Below are positions 8,065 to 17,168 of a DNA stretch of 64,000 nt, one piece after another. Below the pieces are notes generated by a model, which saw only the letters and a program-made list of their open reading frames with translations, was not told the DNA's origin and did no database searches. A program made the translations under genes and the position numbers. This stretch comes from Arthrobacter sp. YN (GTDB lineage Bacteria; Actinomycetota; Actinomycetes; Actinomycetales; Micrococcaceae). Positions within the stretch are counted from its first letter, which is position 1. Every line of letters starts with the position of its first letter. The DNA is taken from contig NZ_CP022436.1 of NCBI RefSeq assembly GCF_002224285.1, forward strand, positions 2,976,001-3,040,000, read 5' to 3'.

Positions 8065-9056
8065 CCAGCCCGACCCGACCGAGAGACGGAGGACGCCGCA
8101 GCCGTTGCCCCGGTGGGAAACTTTGCGCTGCTAGTAAAGGTTGCCGGTGCTTTGAAGCCTTCGCCGAAAATCCCCTGCCAGAGTTTGACGCTCTTTTCCT
8201 TGTCAACTTCCAAGTAGGCTGCTTCTATTTCCGCTGCATGTGCATGGATGCGATCCCGGAAGTAGCTGTATGTGGACTGAGTCCATCGGTGATCGAAACT
8301 GGCTCCCGACCCCGAGGGATCAGCAATGCTCGGTTTGTCCGGGCGAGCCTGAAGCCAGTCGTCAAGATCGTTAACGACATGGAGCAGGGTAGTCGGAACG
8401 TCCGCGTAGTAGCCGGGATCCAACAAATCACGGACCTCTGATACTTGGGAGCCAAGCAACGTGGTCAGCAGAATGGAACGCGTCCCAGTGAAGGAATTCT
8501 TGTGATCGCGGAGATACTTCATCAGGCGGATCACTTTTCGGAGATTGCCGTTGGCAATGGCGTCCTTTGACCGCATCCAATCTGTAAAACCCTGTGGATG
8601 TGTCTGTTCCCAATTATTTGCGTCACGGTTCACAATGACTTCGCGACCGTCGCTCAACTTCAGATGCGGGACTATGTCGACGTGCATCGAGTTCGCGTAC
8701 CCAACCCGGACGCAGCGGCATTTCCGCGTGTGTGGCATGTTTCCATAAATGCTGTGGCGGTGGATGGCAGCATAAACCTGATCAAGGTATGCACCCGGAT
8801 TGTCGGCCCAATCGGGGTTTTCCTTCATATTGAGCATAAAATCTGCATCGAACTCGTTAGTTCCCACCGGCTCGATGATCGTACGATGAGCCCAGGAACC
8901 TTGGGGGGACTTTCCGGACACAAGAGAGCCAACTACGGCGTCGTTTTTGAGGGCCTTGTAGATCGCATTCACCCGTTGATCGAGGAGGTCCAACTTCACC
9001 TGCCCAAGATTGACGGTGTCTTTTAGGAGAACGTTGAAATGACCGGCTAGCTGCAA
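8061..9056 (-). CDS. CD-NTase (cGAS/DncV-like nucleotidyltransferase) of CBASS
   Basis: A 331-residue protein with the nucleotidyltransferase core: G53-S54-W55, then the metal-binding D70-A-D72 (NEFDADF) and the third carboxylate D127 (MHVDIVP). This GS...DxD...D triad defines CD-NTases, which make cyclic di- or trinucleotides on phage infection. A helical C-terminal domain (about 160-310) follows. The protein ends in ...SRSGRAG; a C-terminal glycine fits conjugation by Cap2, as known for type II CBASS. The start is TTG 9056, with GGAGAG seven bases upstream. The gene is first in the operon and overlaps cap2 by four bases. The clade and product nucleotide are not assignable by eye. Confidence 0.87.
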   Translation of the reverse strand: MQLAGHFNVLLKDTVNLGQVKLDLLDQRVNAIYKALKNDAVVGSLVSGKSPQGSWAHRTIIEPVGTNEFDADFMLNMKENPDWADNPGAYLDQVYAAIHRHSIYGNMPHTRKCRCVRVGYANSMHVDIVPHLKLSDGREVIVNRDANNWEQTHPQGFTDWMRSKDAIANGNLRKVIRLMKYLRDHKNSFTGTRSILLTTLLGSQVSEVRDLLDPGYYADVPTTLLHVVNDLDDWLQARPDKPSIADPSGSGASFDHRWTQSTYSYFRDRIHAHAAEIEAAYLEVDKEKSVKLWQGIFGEGFKAPATFTSSAKFPTGATAAASSVSRSGRAG

Positions 9057-9434
9057 GGTATCTCTCCATCGACGAGGGTACTCATTGGTAAGTGGTTGGT
9101 GCGCGGGTGGCTTCCTGTTGAAAGATCCGGCGTGTGCGGAAGGAAATTCGCGCGGAGGGCCAAGTTGAACACAATTGGTTCCACTTGGAACAGGCTCAAC
9201 TAGTTTGGAATCTCATATCCCAATTAGGCCTAAGGCACGGCACCACTGATGAAGCACTCCGTGGACCCAGGCGCCAGAGGCGAAGGGTCAAGCGATCCGT
9301 GTTGGCCAAGATAGTTGGCACCGTGCCAATCTCTATGTCACGGCGCCAACTAACTCGTCAGTTGTGCCAACTAAGTCGTCAACTCACACGGACAGCGATT
9401 GCTCGCTGCCCGCCCTCAATAAAACGAGTAGTGC
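9057..9434. promoter_or_regulatory. AT-richer control region upstream of the CBASS operon, with repeats
   Basis: No convincing gene lies in these 378 bases between the CD-NTase start and the nrdF stop. The region is visibly poorer in GC than its flanks. It holds several copies of a TTGGC/GCCAA word. There is a perfect 7-1-7 palindrome at 9315-9329 (TTGGCACCGTGCCAA) and the palindrome TTGGCCAA near 9304. Two direct repeats lie 21 bases apart, GCCAACTAACTCGTCA at 9345-9360 and GCCAACTAAGTCGTCA at 9366-9381, with one mismatch. The repeats may be operator sites for the CBASS operon, but no regulator gene sits beside them. Confidence 0.4.
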
Positions 9435-10418
<984 letters not shown>

Positions 10419-10448
10419 TTAAAGCGATGGTTTTCTTGAGATAAGCCT

Positions 10449-10476
10449 ACGACGGCGGGTGGGAACCCGCCGTCGT
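10449..10476 (-). terminator. Hairpin between nrdE and nrdF
   Basis: ACGACGGCGGGT (10449-10460), a GGGA loop and ACCCGCCGTCGT (10465-10476) form a perfect 12-bp stem on either strand. A smaller six-base stem (TGCGGC/GCCGCA) lies at 10493-10508. No U-run follows on the minus strand, so this may be a partial terminator or an mRNA-stability element that sets the nrdE:nrdF ratio rather than a full stop. Confidence 0.45.
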
Positions 10477-10532
10477 GCTCTTTAGTTTTGAGTGCGGCCA
10501 GAGCCGCAAATTAATCAACCGATAAAGGCTGA

Positions 10533-12716
10533 TTACAGCATGCAGCTAACGCAGCCTTCCACCTCAGTGCCCTCCAGCGCGAGCTGGCGGAGACGGATGT
10601 AGTAGAGGGTCTTGATGCCCTTGCGCCATGCGTAGATCTGGGCCTTGTTGATGTCACGCGTGGTGGCGGTGTCCTTGAAGAACAGCGTCAGGGACAGGCC
10701 CTGGTCCACGTGCTGCGTGGCAGCAGCGTAGGTGTCAATGATCTTCTCGTAGCCGATTTCGTAGGCATCCTGGTAGTACTCCAGGTTGTCGTTGGTCAGG
10801 TACGGAGCCGGGTAGTAGACGCGGCCGATCTTGCCTTCCTTGCGGATTTCGATCTTGGCGGCCACCGGGTGGATCGACGACGTGGAGTTGTTGATGTAGC
10901 TGATGGAACCGGTAGGCGGTACGGCCTGGAGATTCTGGTTGTAGATACCGTGCTCCATGACCGAAGCCTTCAGCTCGCGCCAGTCATCCTGGGTGGGGAT
11001 GTGGTGGCCGGCGAAGAGCTCGGAGACGCGTTCCGTTGCCGGAACCCATTCCTGCTCGGTGTACTTGTCGAAGAATTCACCCGAAGCATAGGTGGACTTC
11101 TCGAAGCCGCCGAACTTCTGGCCGGTCTCGATGGCCAGACGGTTGGAAGCGCGCAGAGCGTGGAACAGCACCGTGTAGAAGTAGATGTTGGTGAAGTCCA
11201 GGCCCTCTTCGGAACCGTAGTGGACGTGCTCGCGGGCAAGGTAACCGTGAAGGTTCATCTGGCCAAGGCCGATCGCGTGGCTCTGGGCGTTGCCCTGTGC
11301 GATGGACGGCACCGAGTTGATGTAGGACATGTCGGACACAGCGCTGAGGGCGCGGATGGACGTCTCAATGGAGCGACCAAAGTCCGGCGAATCCATGGTC
11401 TTGGCGATGTTCATGGAACCGAGGTTGCAGGAAATGTCCTTGCCCACGGTCTCGTAGCTGAGGTCTTCGGCGTAGATGGACGGCGAGGAGACCTGCAGGA
11501 TTTCCGAGCAGAGGTTGCTCATGGTGATTCTGCCGTCGATCGGGTTGGCCCGGTTCACCGTGTCTTCGAACATGATGTACGGGTAACCGGACTCGAACTG
11601 GATCTCCGCGAGGGTCTGGAAGAATTCGCGGGCGCTGATCTTGGTCTTCTTGATCCGGGAATCGTCAACCATCTCGTAGTACTTCTCGGTCACCGAAATA
11701 TCGGAGAACGGGACACCGTAGACCTTCTCGACGTCGTACGGGGAGAAGAGGTACATGTCCTCGTTCTTCTTGGCGAGCTCGAACGTGATGTCCGGAACCA
11801 CAACACCCAAGGAGAGCGTCTTGATACGGATCTTCTCGTCGGCGTTCTCACGCTTGGTGTCCAGGAAGCGGTGGATGTCGGGGTGGTGGGCGTGCAGGTA
11901 CACGGCACCTGCACCCTGGCGGGCACCGAGCTGGTTGGCGTAGGAGAAGCTGTCTTCGAGGAGCTTCATCACGGGGATGACGCCGGAGGACTGGTTTTCG
12001 ATCTGCTTGATCGGGGCACCGTGTTCACGGATGTTGGTGAGCGAGAGCGCCACACCGCCGCCACGCTTGGAGAGCTGGAGCGCGGAGTTAATGGCGCGGG
12101 CGATCGACTCCATGTTGTCTTCGATGCGGAGCAGGAAGCAGGAGACGAGCTCGCCGCGCTGTGCCTTGCCGGCATTGAGGAACGTAGGCGTAGCCGGCTG
12201 GAAGCGGCCGTCGATGATTTCGTCGACGAGGCGGTTGGCCAGGTCTTCGTCGCCGCGAGCCAAGTGAAGGGCAACCATGCAGACGCGGTCTTCGTAGCGC
12301 TCCAGGAAACGCTTGCCGTCGAAAGTCTTCAGCGTGTAGGACGTGTAGAACTTGAAGGCGCCGAGGAAGGTCTCAAAGCGGAACTTCTTCTTGTACGCGC
12401 GGTTGAAGAGGTCGCGGATGAAGTTCATCGTGTACTGGTCGAGGGTTTCACGCTCGTAGTACTGGTTCTTCACCAGGTAGTCGAGCTTCTCTTCCAGGTC
12501 GTGGAAGAACACCGTGTTGTTGTTCACGTGCTGCAGGAAGTACTGGTGCGCAGCTTCACGGTCGGCTTCGAACTGGATCTCGCCGTTGGGGCCATACAGG
12601 TTCAGCATGGCGTTGAGCTCGTGATAACCCAAGCCCTTGAACGCTTCAGGCAGCGGCTTCTTGACCGTGTCCACAGCGCCCCCGGTTACTTCTGTTTCTG
12701 CGACAGTTGTGTCCAA
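10533..12716 (-). CDS. nrdE: Class Ib ribonucleotide reductase large subunit NrdE
   Basis: A 727-residue catalytic subunit that reduces ribonucleoside diphosphates to deoxy forms. Visible family motifs include [22 protein letters not shown] (active-site cysteine), [26 protein letters not shown] with its cysteine, and [19 protein letters not shown]. It ends in EGCVSCML, the mobile C-terminal CxxC that is re-reduced by NrdH. The N-terminal ATP-cone is absent, as usual for class Ib. The start is TTG 12716, lying inside the last codons of nrdI (31-base overlap), which points to translational coupling. Confidence 0.97.
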   Translation of the reverse strand: MDTTVAETEVTGGAVDTVKKPLPEAFKGLGYHELNAMLNLYGPNGEIQFEADREAAHQYFLQHVNNNTVFFHDLEEKLDYLVKNQYYERETLDQYTMNFIRDLFNRAYKKKFRFETFLGAFKFYTSYTLKTFDGKRFLERYEDRVCMVALHLARGDEDLANRLVDEIIDGRFQPATPTFLNAGKAQRGELVSCFLLRIEDNMESIARAINSALQLSKRGGGVALSLTNIREHGAPIKQIENQSSGVIPVMKLLEDSFSYANQLGARQGAGAVYLHAHHPDIHRFLDTKRENADEKIRIKTLSLGVVVPDITFELAKKNEDMYLFSPYDVEKVYGVPFSDISVTEKYYEMVDDSRIKKTKISAREFFQTLAEIQFESGYPYIMFEDTVNRANPIDGRITMSNLCSEILQVSSPSIYAEDLSYETVGKDISCNLGSMNIAKTMDSPDFGRSIETSIRALSAVSDMSYINSVPSIAQGNAQSHAIGLGQMNLHGYLAREHVHYGSEEGLDFTNIYFYTVLFHALRASNRLAIETGQKFGGFEKSTYASGEFFDKYTEQEWVPATERVSELFAGHHIPTQDDWRELKASVMEHGIYNQNLQAVPPTGSISYINNSTSSIHPVAAKIEIRKEGKIGRVYYPAPYLTNDNLEYYQDAYEIGYEKIIDTYAAATQHVDQGLSLTLFFKDTATTRDINKAQIYAWRKGIKTLYYIRLRQLALEGTEVEGCVSCML

Positions 12717-13156
12717 AACTTTTCCAGCCCTTCGTTGACCCGCTGAACGTCTTCCGGCGTCCCCATGAGTTCAAATTTGTAAAGATGCGGCACCTTGCAC
12801 TTGGCGGAGATGATGTCCCCCGCTGCGCAGTAGTTGTCCGCGAAATTGGTGTTCCCCGCTCCGATAACACCGCGGATCAGTTCCCTGTTCCCGGGATCGT
12901 TAAGAAATCTGATGACCTGCTTCGGCACCGACCCTTCGCCGTTTGTTCCGCCGTAAGTGGGCAGTACAAGGACGAAGGGTTCGAGGGCTTGAAGCGGGGC
13001 ATCCTGGGCATACAGCGGAATGCGCGCCGCATCCGTACCCAGTTTCTGGACGAATCGTTTGGTGTTCTCGGAGGTCGAGGAAAAGTAGATGAGGTGACTC
13101 CTCGTGGTCACAGCTTCCGCAGCATCGCGTACGGGTGCCGCTGCCAGCGGTGCCAT
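12686..13156 (-). CDS. nrdI: NrdI flavodoxin-like activase of class Ib RNR
   Basis: A 156-residue flavodoxin-like protein that supplies the oxidant needed to build the dimanganese-tyrosyl cofactor of NrdF. Motifs: [15 protein letters not shown] (FMN phosphate loop), [21 protein letters not shown] and [17 protein letters not shown] 13156 is preferred because GAGGTGA lies five bases upstream; a GTG at 13165 is the alternative. The 3' end overlaps the nrdE start. Confidence 0.93.
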   Translation of the reverse strand: MAPLAAAPVRDAAEAVTTRSHLIYFSSTSENTKRFVQKLGTDAARIPLYAQDAPLQALEPFVLVLPTYGGTNGEGSVPKQVIRFLNDPGNRELIRGVIGAGNTNFADNYCAAGDIISAKCKVPHLYKFELMGTPEDVQRVNEGLEKFWTQLSQKQK

Positions 13157-13218
13157 GGGAGTCACCTCGACTACATAGGAATTCTTAGTGTGCTGTGGTG
13201 GCGAAGTTTGAATGAAAC

Positions 13219-13461
13219 TTAGGCCACGGAGGAAACGGCCTGGGCCAGTTCCTCGATCTTGTCCGGGCGGAAACCAGACCAGTGGTCCTGCTCGGTGACG
13301 ACAACCGGAGCCTGCATGTAACCCAGTGCCTTGAGGCGCTCAAGGGCCTCGGCATCCTGGGAGATGTCGACACTCTGGTAGGCAATGCCCTTCTTGTCGA
13401 GTGCCCGGTAGGTTGCGTTGCATTGAACACAGGCCGGCTTCGTGTAAACCGTTACGGTCAT
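13219..13461 (-). CDS. nrdH: NrdH glutaredoxin-like redoxin
   Basis: An 80-residue thioredoxin-fold protein with the C11-V-Q-C14 redox pair and the NrdH-type tail [13 protein letters not shown]. It hands electrons from thioredoxin reductase to NrdE. A GGGGACAGGGATC ribosome-binding stretch precedes the ATG. It is the first gene of the nrdHIEF operon, and a NrdR-box-like palindrome lies about 155 bases upstream of its start. Confidence 0.95.
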   Translation of the reverse strand: MTVTVYTKPACVQCNATYRALDKKGIAYQSVDISQDAEALERLKALGYMQAPVVVTEQDHWSGFRPDKIEELAQAVSSVA

Positions 13462-13616
13462 GATCCCTGTCCCCTTAGTTGAAGTCTGTCGCTCTTCGTA
13501 TCTGGCGGGCTCAACCGGAACTAGCTACTGAATCCGATACCGGCCCGCGGGCTGCCGTGACAGCCAACACGCTCTGATTTTGTCTTGTGCTGGTTTCCCG
13601 CTCAATCCGTAAATCG

Positions 13617-13632
13617 ATACTACATGTAGTGC
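13617..13632. promoter_or_regulatory. nrdR box: NrdR-box-like palindrome upstream of nrdH
   Basis: ATACTACATGTAGTGC matches about 12 of 16 bases of the NrdR box (ACACWATATMTWGTGT), with a perfect ACTACATGTAGT core. NrdR boxes usually come in pairs about three helical turns apart. A second copy is not clear; the sequence around 13655-13670 is only weakly similar. The rest of the 396-base gap 13462-13857 holds the nrdH promoter region and the lysR-type promoter, with no gene visible. Confidence 0.5.
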
Positions 13633-13820
13633 AAGCGCCGAACTGGAACCCCAAGATGATGTATTACAAGTATGTCATTCAATCCACCGCTCGTCCACAG
13701 GCGAGGGCCCTCAAAATGTCCGTGATTCCGCCAAATTGAGAGATGTCATCCACACCCTGTGGACTACTTAGCCACATTTAATCTCCAGCGTGTCGCCGGG
13801 ATACGGCGTGTCGTGGCACT

Positions 13821-13851
13821 TTGAAAATGTGGCGTGGCGAACAGCTAAAAT
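13821..13851 (+). promoter_or_regulatory. Possible promoter giving a leaderless LysR mRNA
   Basis: TTGAAA (13821-13826) and TAAAAT (13846-13851) are separated by 19 bases. The -10-like hexamer ends six bases before the ATG at 13858, which lacks a ribosome-binding site. This fits a leaderless transcript, common in actinobacteria. The spacer is long, so confidence is low. Confidence 0.3.
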
Positions 13852-13857
13852 CTGCTG

Positions 13858-14823
13858 ATGGTCAATCTCCTCCACCTCCGGACGCTCATGGAAGTAACCC
13901 GTTTGGGTTCCTTTGCTGCTGCCGCCGCCCAGCTTGGCTACACAGCCTCGGCAGTCTCCCAACAGATGGCCGCGCTGGAACGCGATACCGGCGTCGAGCT
14001 TTTCCAACGGTCGGCGCGGAGCGTCGTTCCCACGGAAGCTGCCGTGACCATGACCCGGCACGCATCGAAGGTACTGACCGACGTCGAAGCCCTCATGGCT
14101 GCGGCTTCACGCACCAACGACTCCCCCGCGCAGGAACTGAGGCTTGGCATCTTCCCCAGCCTTGCCACCTACGTGTTGCCGGAGATCCTCCGGAACGATC
14201 GGTGGAACGGGCTGGGCATTGAGCTCCGTGTCTCAGTGGCGGAACCCGCCCAAACCATCCAGGGCCTGCGCAGCGGCGGCGAACTGGATGTGGCACTGGT
14301 CTACCAGGTGGGACAGTCCGGACTGGCCTGGCCGCACTCCCTGGAACGGCAGTGGATCGGAGACGACGACTTCAGGGTGGTGCTCCCGGCGTCCTGGAAA
14401 ATCCGGGAGGACGCCGAGATAGAAGCCGCGCATCTGTCCGACATGCCGTGGATCGTCCACCACCCCGGCACCAGCGACGCCCTGGTGATTGAACGCCTGT
14501 TCGCCAGCTGCAACCTCCACCCACGGGTGGTGGCCTACAGCGACGACTTCCACGCCAGCCTGGAGATGACCGCCGCCGGCCTGGGTGCCTCGCTGGTACC
14601 CGAACTGGCGCTCCGGAACCGGCCATCCGGCGTCGTGGTCCTTGACGTCCCGGACATTCGCCTGGCGCGTAACGTCTTCGCCCTGCTCATCAACGAAAAG
14701 CGGACGGCGCAAGTGCAGTTGTTCACACAACTGCTGGCCGACACCCTCCGGGAAACCTCCGGCAGGAGCGGACTTCACCCCCTGAAATCCGCGCCTGTCA
14801 AGGGTCCGCAACGGCGCAGGTGA
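13858..14823 (+). CDS. LysR-family transcriptional regulator
   Basis: A 321-residue protein. Residues 1-60 are a winged helix-turn-helix (LRTLMEVTRLGSFAAAAAQLGYTASAVSQQMAALERDTGVELFQR), followed by the linker helix. Residues about 90-295 form the periplasmic-binding-protein-like effector domain (LRLGIFPSLATYVLP onward). It lies divergent from nrdH and beside no metabolic operon, so the regulated genes cannot be named. The ATG lacks a clear ribosome-binding site, consistent with a leaderless message. Confidence 0.93.
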   Translation: MVNLLHLRTLMEVTRLGSFAAAAAQLGYTASAVSQQMAALERDTGVELFQRSARSVVPTEAAVTMTRHASKVLTDVEALMAAASRTNDSPAQELRLGIFPSLATYVLPEILRNDRWNGLGIELRVSVAEPAQTIQGLRSGGELDVALVYQVGQSGLAWPHSLERQWIGDDDFRVVLPASWKIREDAEIEAAHLSDMPWIVHHPGTSDALVIERLFASCNLHPRVVAYSDDFHASLEMTAAGLGASLVPELALRNRPSGVVVLDVPDIRLARNVFALLINEKRTAQVQLFTQLLADTLRETSGRSGLHPLKSAPVKGPQRRR

Positions 14824-14873
14824 AATATCCCCAAGTGCTGGAACCCGCCGGTTGATGGGGTTAGATTGATCAC

Positions 14874-15377
14874 ATGGGCAAGGTAGCGAGCAAACATTTT
14901 GGGGAGATCGAGCTCAATCACGGGCGTGAACATTGCTTCGTCGCGAGACACGAACTCGCCGGCAACCAGTTGGAGCTGGACCTCAATGTCACCGCGCACG
15001 ACCACTTCGATGAGGCCGCAATGCGCAAGGTGGACTACAGGTTGCGCTTCCTGCCCGAACTCGTGGACCAAGTCAGGGAAATGATTGCCGAAGAGCTTGA
15101 CCAGGACGGCACCAATCCCCAACAATTCCTGCATTTCCATAGCTCACAGCTCAAGGACGAGCAGCTGGAATCGGTCTTCGGCGTCCGGGACAAGGGCCAA
15201 CTGACCAATGATGTGTTCCTCAAGGCCCTCAAGCTCGGCCACGTGGCCATCTACCCCGGACAGCCGGAGCGGTATTTTGTCCTGGATTTCACCCTCGGAT
15301 CTCATTTCACCGACGAGCTCCTGGTGGTCGCGGCCGACGAAGACGGCGTGGTGGATGACGAAATCCTTTGGGAGTAG
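14874..15377 (+). CDS. DUF2004-like conserved hypothetical protein
   Basis: A 167-residue acidic protein (LNHGREHCFVARHELAGNQLELDLNV, FLPELVDQV, FHSSQL, YFVLDFTLG...TDELLVV.ADEDG) resembling the DUF2004 group, possibly an immunity-like or ligand-binding fold. No catalytic motif or signal peptide is visible. It lies 50 bases after lysR in the same direction and is followed by a strong hairpin terminator. The function is unknown. Confidence 0.7.
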   Translation: MGKVASKHFGEIELNHGREHCFVARHELAGNQLELDLNVTAHDHFDEAAMRKVDYRLRFLPELVDQVREMIAEELDQDGTNPQQFLHFHSSQLKDEQLESVFGVRDKGQLTNDVFLKALKLGHVAIYPGQPERYFVLDFTLGSHFTDELLVVAADEDGVVDDEILWE

Positions 15378-15403
15378 CAAGCAACGCTTAACAGCGAACG
15401 ACG

Positions 15404-15433
15404 GCGGCCGGTCACCTTGTGGTGACCGGCCGC
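15404..15433. terminator. Bidirectional hairpin terminator
   Basis: A perfect 13-bp stem: GCGGCCGGTCACC (15404-15416), loop TTGT, GGTGACCGGCCGC (15421-15433). It lies between the convergent DUF2004-like gene and the MoxR/VWA operon and could stop both. The following sequence on the plus strand is moderately T-rich. Confidence 0.7.
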
Positions 15434-15489
15434 AGTCGTTGTTGTCCGATGTGAGACCCAGGATTCGTGAACTTTGTTCGCCGAAAGGT

Positions 15490-16194
15490 TCACCATGGCC
15501 TGTCAACGCGCGGGCCATCATCAGGACCGCGCAGGTAGTCTCCGCGTTCCTGCCCCTCCGAGCGTTCCCGTTGGGCTTGTTGCGCGCTCTCCTCCAACTG
15601 TTTGAGCTGTTCCTGTGGAGCCGTGGACGGGGATTCGCCGGAAGGCTGCTGCGCCTTGCCGCTTTGCGGCTTTCCTTCGGCGATTTTGTTCGTGAGCCGG
15701 TCCTCCGCCGCGTCAAGGGCTGCGCCCTCGCCTGCGGCGTTGGCGGGACCAACAGCATGGCATTGCGGCGGTGATGCTTCCGCGGCAGCAAGTCCTTCTG
15801 CAAACAGCTGGGCCGCAGCGTCACCGCCCCCTGCCGCGTCCCCCATTTTCTCGATGCTCAGGACAAGGTTGACCCGGACTTTGCACTCGTCATCACCTGG
15901 ACCAAGCCGCAAAGCTGTCTCGAAGTCTTCCCGTGCAGCAGCGAAGTCATCCGCCAGCACCCGGGCGTCCCCGGAGGCGAACGACGCCTTGTGTGGCTCC
16001 ACGAAGTTGAGTACATGGAGCCAGGAGGCAGCCCGGGCCACGTCATTTCCCTGACCGGCGGCGTAGGACTCCGCGGCTGTACCACCCAGGACGCCCACGC
16101 TGAGGAGTTTCGCGGCAACTGCGAGCGCCAGCAGGGCCGGTGGCGCGGTCCACAGCGCAAGGCGGAGTCGCCGTCGTCGTGCGTTATGGGTCAT
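15490..16194 (-). CDS. Membrane-anchored helical (TPR-like) protein of the MoxR/VWA operon
   Basis: A 234-residue protein. Residues about 10-35 form one transmembrane helix after an arginine-rich N-terminus. A helical segment with a TPR-like stretch follows (DDFAAAREDFETALRLGPGDDECKVRVNLVLSIEKMGD). The C-terminal 70 residues are a Gln/Glu/Ser-rich, probably disordered tail. The position after two VWA genes resembles BatE/BatC-type TPR proteins of aerotolerance loci. Its start overlaps the stop of the VWA gene by four bases. The partner and the exact role are unknown. Confidence 0.65.
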   Translation of the reverse strand: MTHNARRRRLRLALWTAPPALLALAVAAKLLSVGVLGGTAAESYAAGQGNDVARAASWLHVLNFVEPHKASFASGDARVLADDFAAAREDFETALRLGPGDDECKVRVNLVLSIEKMGDAAGGGDAAAQLFAEGLAAAEASPPQCHAVGPANAAGEGAALDAAEDRLTNKIAEGKPQSGKAQQPSGESPSTAPQEQLKQLEESAQQAQRERSEGQERGDYLRGPDDGPRVDRPW

Positions 16195-17168
16195 GGTGTG
16201 CGCTCCTTTGCTGCTGCAGGCCGGAGGTTCAGGAGTGCGGCGAGGTGGCGCAGTGGTTCGTGCAATGCCAGCAGGAAGGCAGCCAGGGCGAGGAGCCAGT
16301 AGAGCTCAATGCGTCCGGGGGTGTCTGCGTCGCTGATGGTGAGGGCACCTGGCTGGGCTTTTGCAAGCATGTCCGACGGCGGCTCTGTCCCGGTCCGGTG
16401 TGCGTAGGGGAGGCGGAGTTGCTCGGCGATAGCGCGGAGTTGGTCTTCGTCGATGCGTGAAACGGCGTCCTGCGTCGTGTCGGAGCTGCGGTCCTTGAGG
16501 TAGCCGGCGTCGGCATCCGGGGTTTCCTTCATGCGTCCTCCCTGAGGGGTGCCGTATCCGAGGACTGCTCCCCCGGCTACGTTGGCGGCGTCCATGGCCG
16601 CTGGCCGCCCGGCGCTGGTGTTCTCGCCATCGCCGGCGTAGAAGACCAGAGCAGGCCTGCCCGGGTGTTGCTCCTTGGCTGCAGCAAGCCGCTCTTTGAG
16701 CAGCTGTGCTGCACCAGTAACGCTGCTTCCCTTGGCGTATCGGGCATTTTGGGGTTGGAGCGTGGTCATGGCGGTCTGGAGCGCGGTGGCGTCGCGGGTG
16801 AGGGGCATGCGGACAGTGGCCTTGTTGTCGAAGGTAATCAGGGAGAATTTGGCACCGGCGAGCTCCTTGGCTATCGCCATCACGTCGCGTTGGGCACCCG
16901 ACAGCCGGGTAGCGGAGCCGTTGTAGTCTTCGGCCGCCATGCTGGTGCTGGTGTCCACCACGAAGAAGACGTCCATCTCCGCAGTGGCGGTGTTGGCCTG
17001 TCCACCGGGCCAGCCCGGCCGGAGCATGGCGAGGAGCAGAAGCACGACGGCGGCGCCCCGCAACGCTGCCGGCCTCCCGTTCCGTGTCAGGGCCAGCACA
17101 GTGAACACCAGCACGGCGGCGAGGGCCAGGAACAGCAGGGGCCACGGAATGATCGGGGCGAAGGTCAT
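16191..17168 (-). CDS. VWA-domain membrane protein (BatB-like)
   Basis: A 325-residue protein with two N-terminal transmembrane helices, a von Willebrand factor A domain and a final transmembrane helix near 285-305. The VWA metal site is DVFFVVDTSTSMAAEDY (the DxSxS motif), with further MIDAS-type residues in LITFDNKA and YAGDGENTS. It overlaps its neighbours by four bases on both sides (ATGA-type), so it is a core member of the MoxR operon. Such proteins are thought to be clients or partners of the MoxR chaperone ATPase at the membrane. Confidence 0.85.
   Translation of the reverse strand: MTFAPIIPWPLLFLALAAVLVFTVLALTRNGRPAALRGAAVVLLLLAMLRPGWPGGQANTATAEMDVFFVVDTSTSMAAEDYNGSATRLSGAQRDVMAIAKELAGAKFSLITFDNKATVRMPLTRDATALQTAMTTLQPQNARYAKGSSVTGAAQLLKERLAAAKEQHPGRPALVFYAGDGENTSAGRPAAMDAANVAGGAVLGYGTPQGGRMKETPDADAGYLKDRSSDTTQDAVSRIDEDQLRAIAEQLRLPYAHRTGTEPPSDMLAKAQPGALTISDADTPGRIELYWLLALAAFLLALHEPLRHLAALLNLRPAAAKERTP

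Noticed and set aside
9315..9381. The repeats as a possible CRISPR or attachment site
   Set aside because: Only two direct repeats with a 21-base period and no spacers, cas genes, integrase or tRNA partner are present.
3854..9434. CBASS island as a recently mobile element
   Set aside because: No integrase, transposase, terminal repeats or target duplication were seen, and hand-counted GC in sample lines of cap2 (57-62%) is close to that of nrdE.
10710..12746. A 678-codon open frame opposite nrdE
   Set aside because: It mirrors the nrdE codon pattern in high-GC DNA, has no ribosome-binding site and resembles no known family. nrdE itself is unmistakable.
13648..13672. A second NrdR box
   Set aside because: The best alignment around 13655-13670 matches the consensus too poorly to call.
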